A stretch of DNA of 64,000 nt from Dysidea avara (taxonomy: Eukaryota; Porifera; Demospongiae; Dictyoceratida; Dysideidae): contig NC_089274.1 in NCBI RefSeq assembly GCF_963678975.1, forward strand, positions 44,422,075 through 44,486,074. The letters run 5' to 3'. The notes beneath the pieces are model-generated. The model was not told where the DNA came from, did not search any database, and saw nothing but the letters and a program-made list of their open reading frames with translations. This document shows positions 58,462-64,000 of this stretch, in pieces. The position numbers were made by a program, and so were the translations under genes. Within the stretch, counting starts at the first letter, position 1, and each line of letters opens with the position of its first letter.

Positions 58462-59528
58462 GTACGTATGTATTATGTTTAATTGTTAAGTATGCATGCC
58501 AAGAGGCCAAGAGTTCATAATATAATATTATGAACTCTTAATAGTATGTGATATAAGAGTTTTAAATTAAACACTTTGTTTTTCCAACCAAATTTAAAAC
58601 TTCACGTATATTTGTCAAAGGGTCTTAAATATGATAAGAGGCCAAACATACAGCAACACTGGGCTGATTACAATGCAATTGATTTGGCCATTAGAGTTGT
58701 ACACATATTCACTACTTTAGTTTATTCATGGCTAGTAAAGTAATAGTAGAGCGGCTAAGCAACAAATTCTGATGAAATCGTTAACTTTATGATAAAAGCA
58801 CCAAATTTTTCTGTGGAAGTTGAGTAAGGTATACCAAATCATTTGAGATATGGTGCCACGTCAAAATCATTGCCTTAAGGCATGTTTTGAAACTGTTAAA
58901 CTAGGTTATAATCCCAATTCTAGGTACTCAGAAAACCATACAAGTGTATCCAAAATCTTCGTTTTTGCTTAAATAGCTTGAATGTATCTCAAATTTACAA
59001 GTGTAATCAGAAAATCTTTCAAAATGTGGTAAAATAACCTGTTTTTAAACACTTCTAATGCAGCCAGTATTTCAGTGTTAAAAGTACAGGTATGATCGAA
59101 TAGAAATAATGTGATGTACATATATGGCTTCATACACCATGACCCTCCATGCTGTAGCTAATGACCTGGATGGACACCTCCCTTGTCCAGCTTTTGGATA
59201 TGACCATCCTTTTCTTGTCTATTCAGATGCAAAGTTTCAGTTTACTAAATATTGAGCCAGCTGAGAGTACCTTTATGGCTTCCCAATACATTTTCTGCTG
59301 ATTTTACTTTTCAGGTTCTATGAGCATGACATGATTGGTAATTTTAATGGCACCGTATCTAATATGAAATAGTATAAATTAAACAAATGTTGTACCAAGT
59401 TTGGTGCTTTTATCAAAAAGTGAATAATTTTTTCACTTAGTCGCTCTATACTATAAGTACTTTAGTGTACTTAAATGAGCTTGCATTTTTGTCTTTATGT
59501 TGTTGTTTTGTAAACACCTGGTGCTGTA

Positions 59529-59704
59529 CAATGGGACCTTTCTATTACGAACATTTTGGGACTCTGAATTTCTGGTCAGCATATTTTGCTGTACTATAGA
59601 GGTTAAAAATGTATCAATCAGACATCCTGTTGGGACCAAAAATTTTGTCCTTATTATGGATTGTGTCCTTAATTCGGGGGAGTTTGTTAATAGAGGTTTC
59701 ACTG
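59529..59704. mobile_element. MITE with CARTGRRACC ends
   Basis: Ends caatgggacctttctattac and ttaatagaggtttcactg are inverted. Internal halves share fragments of the type tttgggac and tccttaattc. Related ends occur at 34497-34655, and a single left end near 54305. Confidence 0.6.
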
Positions 59705-60029
59705 TGTGTATGTAGCACTGGGTGTGGCATTTAATTAATTTGGCCATTAGCGCTGTAAACATATTTACTACTTTAGTTTATTCATAGCTAGGAAGTAAGC
59801 ACTTTAGTGCACTTGATTATGAGCTCATGTTTTGGTTTTCTGTGTTCAATGAGTACCAACAATTGCATGCTCATGTCCATTTTGTCTCAGCAATGTCTTG
59901 TCTTTGTTCTATTTTATCCACAATTGAAATTCACTCATGAAGCATTCAATCATACGAAAATATTTTTACACAAAATTGTTATCATGATTTTTTTTTGCAC
60001 GAAAATAAAGCAAATTATGGTATATATAG

Positions 60030-60295
60030 CTTTTATATCTGGTTTTGATAATGATCAGTATGAAAGAGCATCTCTCAATAGCAATCTAGATGGGAGAGTG
60101 TCTCCCAATGGCAGTCTGGATGAGGGAGTATCTCCTGATAGCAATTTGATCTGTAGAGCATCCTTCAATAGCAATTCAGACTGGAGAGCATTCTCAGTAC
60201 AGGGCACAAAAGTGCATATATTTGTTAGAATAGGAAACTTATATTTTGTGTACAATGGCTCGGAACAACTGGATGCAAGTACAGCAAATATATAA
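60030..60295 (+). CDS. Candidate terminal exon of the Roc-COR gene with 10-residue repeats
   Basis: After tatatatag the frame continues in the phase left by the 58461 exon and stays open to TAA 60293-60295. It encodes four diverged 10-residue repeats (ASLNSNLDGR, VSPNGSLDEG, VSPDSNLICR, ASFNSNSDWR), then KVHIFVRIGNLYFVYNG. Without RNA data the link to the upstream exons rests on phase alone. Confidence 0.35.
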
Positions 60296-60564
60296 GTACA
60301 TCACTACAGTCTACTCTAGTGCTACAGAAGTATGTGCAGGGGAATACTATATATCTATATTAGCACACAATAACTGCTATGTGAATATGCTACTTGCATG
60401 CTGTAAACTTTTTAGTGGGTAGGGATAGCTTAGTTTCTTCCAACAAGTATGAATCACTGCCAAGGTGTTGAGCACATGGTGCTGTGCATGCTAGAGCTCT
60501 AATAGTTCTTGCATTTTAGGGACTTGCACTAACTGTGCTCCGCAATATTAACTGCGTTTGCTAT

Positions 60565-61212
60565 ATGTGACTGGATCAGCGAAAACCCGACACAATCGCG
60601 CATTTTTCAAATTCCTGTTTATTAAATATTTATAATCTACTTAGCCAAGTGTACCCTCTGGCAAAGTTTCAGCCTCATATGCCAATAGCTTTCAAAGTTA
60701 CAGCCCTACAAAGTAGCAACAACAGAAAAATCGATTTGTACAGTAAGTATAGGGAAAATAAATTACAGGCACCTACAAAATCAGTTGTAACTTACCAACG
60801 AATGGAGGTACGGAGCTACTATTTTCACCATCGTGTTCGCCATGAACAGGGGGATCAATTACTGGGTAAGTTGTTCTTTTACTCACCCTTCTTCACTATA
60901 TACAAAGGTGGAATCCGTGAAGAAAAATCGATCGCGTACAATCGCTTTGACGTGACATGAACAAACGCTCATAACTTCTGTATCCTAATTGGGTCTACTG
61001 CAACAAAACAAAGATTTTCCAACTCCTCTTGAGCAGGCGAATAAGATGATATCCAGGGTTTTATTGTTAGTCCCTTCCTTCACTAAGAAAGAGGCGTTCA
61101 AAAAATTTACAGAATTTTTTCAATAATACGCCAGTACAATAATACGCAAGTACTATACTGTAAATTTAGGCTTGCGCGATTGTGTCGGGTTTTTGCAGAT
61201 CCGGTCACATAT
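60565..61212. mobile_element. MITE (about 648 bp) with TATGTGACYGGAT ends
   Basis: Inverted ends of about 37 bp, sharing aaaacccgacacaatcgcgc, at about 60584 and near 61175. Internal stretches (aaaatcgatcgcgt, acgctcataacttctg) resemble part of the composite tail near 5034-5240. No transposase. Confidence 0.75.
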
Positions 61213-61898
61213 GTACTTCATGTAATGTTAGCACTCCCAGTGTTTGTTAAAGTGTATCTATGTATAATTTCTATTAGAGTATGTTGACCTTTGCACAAAA
61301 AATCAAACTTATTTGCCTCAATTGCTTCACAGTGTATAGTTTATAACTATTTAACTTGTTTCCTATCTGCCCATTGGCTGTCTGTACTTTAATGCAGTGC
61401 AAATGTTCCCATTTGGTGTCGATATAGTCATGTTAAGTCCAAGAGGGGGTTGGTGGGTATCCCATGGCCTCCCCTCAGATCTGCCTATGGCCTCATCTGC
61501 CATGGTTGACGCTCTTGGTGTAGTTGTATAATTCGAGGAGGACCAAAGTAGAAATAGGAGTTTTGGTTTAGTGATGGTTTAGTGATGGTTGGGTAATGAA
61601 AAATTTTAAAGCGTATCCATCCTTCTAAACTCTACAGCAGAGGCTATATGTAGGCCACAATAAGCATGTCATGATAGCCCCCCCAAGCATCAAGATGCAT
61701 GTTTATATCAGGAAAGGTAGTATACAAACTCATACAGATGGGAAAAATTGTCTCCAAGGTGGAATTAATATAGCTGTATGGTTTAAAATTACAATAAAAC
61801 AGAATAAATAACAAGCAATGTGGCAGTGGCCAGATATAAGACAAGCAGTGGCAACAGTAGCATACCATGGATGACAACATGCTAAATAAGCAGTGGTA
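61213..61898. other. No gene seen
   Basis: No family-like ORF. The end (61800-61896) has loose gcagtggcaaca-type repeats that continue after the next element, near 62740-62840. Confidence 0.4.
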
Positions 61899-62680
61899 GC
61901 GTAAGTGACCAATTATCGAACAAGGTTTATACTTTACTTCATAAATATCTCCAGGAAAATAGTATCAACCTCGAATTTTCACCAGGAGGTAGCGCCTTTC
62001 TCATAGAATACCTCATGTAAGTTTGAGCAATAGTATCCGATTAGTGTCCGTGTTATGAGTGTATTTCTGCATTCCATAAAATATGAATTATCGAACACTG
62101 ATACCTATTATCGAACGCCCATTAATTTCTGTTAATCAATTATCGAACATTTTGCACCTTTTCTACTCTGGTGACCTCAGTGCAACCTACACACTCTTGA
62201 TTATTATATCAACGTGTTATCTGAAGTACCAAATATAGTTCTGATACAAGCATGCACTTGTGAGTTACAACGGCAAATCATTTAGTGTTAAATGCATACA
62301 GTTAAAAATCAGCATATTACGAAAAATAACACAGTCTTATCATCCTTGTTTGCAACAACTCCTTCTGTACAGTCTTCGTGGATACATCTTTTACTCAGGA
62401 AAATGATAAACAGTTGGCCAATTCCGCCGCCAAAGTCACGCTCAAGTTGTAGTTCTTTCATGGCAATTCCTGTGTTCTTTTCTTCATTTCTTCGTCAGTG
62501 GTGATGAGTATCAAGACTGTTGTGATGTCCACACATAAACTCTAAGGATGGAAAGCTCATTAAGAATAGGCTGGAATTCTCCATATAAACACCTTACGGA
62601 ATAAAATTGTGAACTTCCGAATACATTACGTGATTTTTATGTTCGATAATAGGTACCGTTCGATAATAGGTCACTTACGC
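61899..62680. mobile_element. Tc1/mariner-type MITE (782 bp) with TA duplication
   Basis: Ends GCGTAAGTGACC and its complement GGTCACTTACGC, each flanked by TA (61897-61898, 62681-62682). The motif attatcgaac recurs several times within the subterminal regions, as expected for transposase-binding repeats. No gene. Confidence 0.75.
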
Positions 62681-62682
62681 TA

Positions 62683-63150
62683 GCAGGCATAAAATTATTG
62701 ATTGTATTCATAAACTTGAGCTTTTGACATGTACAAAAAGTGATGGTAGCAACATGCAGCAGTATACAACATAAACAGCAGCAGCAATATCAAGTGGTAT
62801 ACAAAGCAAACAATGGCAGTGACATACGTACAAAAATAAGCAAAGATGGCAACATAATTGTATTTATTCCAGAAATTGTAACATACAGGGCAAACCACTG
62901 CACAGCACATAAGCAATCAGCAACACTGTGACATGGCTTGCAACACTAATGCGACGAAATTATTTAAAGCACTTACACTACTGTCAGATACCTGTAACTT
63001 TCGAAACCATGATCTAGGTTACTAATAATGATCAAGAATAGTGACCATGCCCCTTGGTAGGTGGGACACTGGGTTAAAATACTCTAATGCAGCAGTCACC
63101 CTAATAGAACAGTCACACATGTAAAGCTGTATGCAAAACTAAATAAACTA
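62683..63150. other. No gene seen; dispersed motif at 63078-63115
   Basis: Contains variants of the tactctaatagagcagtcac motif. No gene. Confidence 0.4.
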
Positions 63151-63374
63151 GTATATTTTATAAAATGAAGTAGGATTCCAAGCAATAAAAAGTTTTGAAA
63201 CAGATGGCATTACAGCACAGCTCAGTGGAAAAATTCCTACTTTGGCATTGAACAAAATAATTGTTATACCATGCCAATGTATGGGAACTGTGCTGTAATA
63301 TCATCATTCATCTCTTGTTTCACTAATTTTTATCATTTGGATCCCTACTTAATTTTTATATTTTTAAATATAGT
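63151..63374. mobile_element. MITE-like foldback (family Z), copy 2
   Basis: Same plan as 25716-25976: aaaatgaagtaggatt at left, tggatccctacttaattttt at right, and acagcacagctcagtgg inside. Arms are more diverged. Confidence 0.7.
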
Positions 63375-64000
63375 ATAGTACTACTGCACCGTATGATAAA
63401 TAACAACAAATTGAATAACTATAAAGTTGCAAATGCTGTGATGAATAATTATACCAGTACATTAAGAAAGCCAAAGAAATACTGATACCATTCCAAAGCA
63501 GACAAAAAAGATTAAATTAAAAAGGATGCAACCTTCAAACATAATCCATGTGAAATCAAAAGTGGAAGCCAAAAATGACTGCAGTAGTGTAAAGGTCCAT
63601 CACTTTGATTAATAGTCATGGCGTACATATTATTAGAGCAAAAATTGTAAGAAAGAGGAAGTTTTTAAATACATGAAGGAATCACAGATATAATTTTGTA
63701 AAAAAGCAACAAGGATCTAATCTATACATATCAATTCACAATAACATGCATTTCAATCCTTACTTCATTCTTTTAGCTTGTAAATATTTAACACACTAAT
63801 TAATTGTATTACTGAGGTATAAGGGATTAAGGTTACACTGCATGGTCTGACATTGCAACCATATTGTCACCAAAACAAATTTCCACTCTCCAACTGTAAC
63901 GGAGTCTAGGAGAGGCGTTTCCAATTGGTAGAACAGCCAAGACGATCTGAGCGCCAACACGTGTCAAGGACCTTATTACTCACGTGACCCAACTCAAACC
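63375..64000. other. No gene seen
   Basis: AT-rich sequence without a supportable frame or repeat up to the window end. Confidence 0.4.

Overview
The window is eukaryotic, AT-rich and dominated by repeats. Genes carry short spliceosomal introns (45 bp and up, GT...AG), and no operons or Shine-Dalgarno sites are evident. A Roc-COR (ROCO-type) GTPase exon, YqaJ/THAP transposons and abundant MITE-like elements suggest an invertebrate metazoan, most likely a sponge. That placement is inference; nothing in the window fixes the species.

Layout. At 0.8-5.7 kb lies a composite element: a foldback, a 3.4-kb array of 31-bp units and a conserved tail. A small element follows, then a 62-bp tandem array, a short Arg-rich ORF and a 48-bp minisatellite (6-7.9 kb). 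ISL2EU-type DNA transposon A (8041-16062) carries a degenerate SAP/SWIM/YqaJ gene that runs into an OTU-protease domain, and a degenerate THAP/DDE transposase on the other strand. A Tc1/mariner-like element interrupts one of its terminal inverted repeats and a hAT-like element the other. At 17-25.7 kb are a piggyBac-like MITE, a second composite element and a roughly 163-bp tandem array. Each array unit has intron-like ends that bracket exactly three variable nucleotides. At 26-41 kb are repeat remnants, a 5'-truncated LINE, a 2.34-kb near-complete palindrome and further inverted repeats.

At 41.1-47.4 kb a small element (called X here) is split by ISL2EU-type transposon B. B has an apparently intact seven-exon SWIM-YqaJ-PHD gene (619 codons) and a broken THAP transposase, and the transposase carries its own hAT-like insertion. 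An uninterrupted X copy sits at 53.4-54.2 kb inside yet another element. At 54.5-60.3 kb is the best host gene candidate, a Roc-COR GTPase with one large exon and likely downstream small exons. The remainder to 64 kb is MITEs and non-coding sequence.

How the parts fit: in both ISL2EU-type elements the YqaJ gene (plus strand) and the transposase gene (minus strand) converge on a shared centre between long TIRs, the expected two-gene mobility module. In copy B the accessory nuclease gene is open while the transposase has lost the region of its first catalytic Asp. The most unusual signal is the 163-bp array, which looks like a series of near-identical introns separated by single-codon mini-exons; this needs RNA evidence. 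All identifications come from reading motifs; no database search was run.
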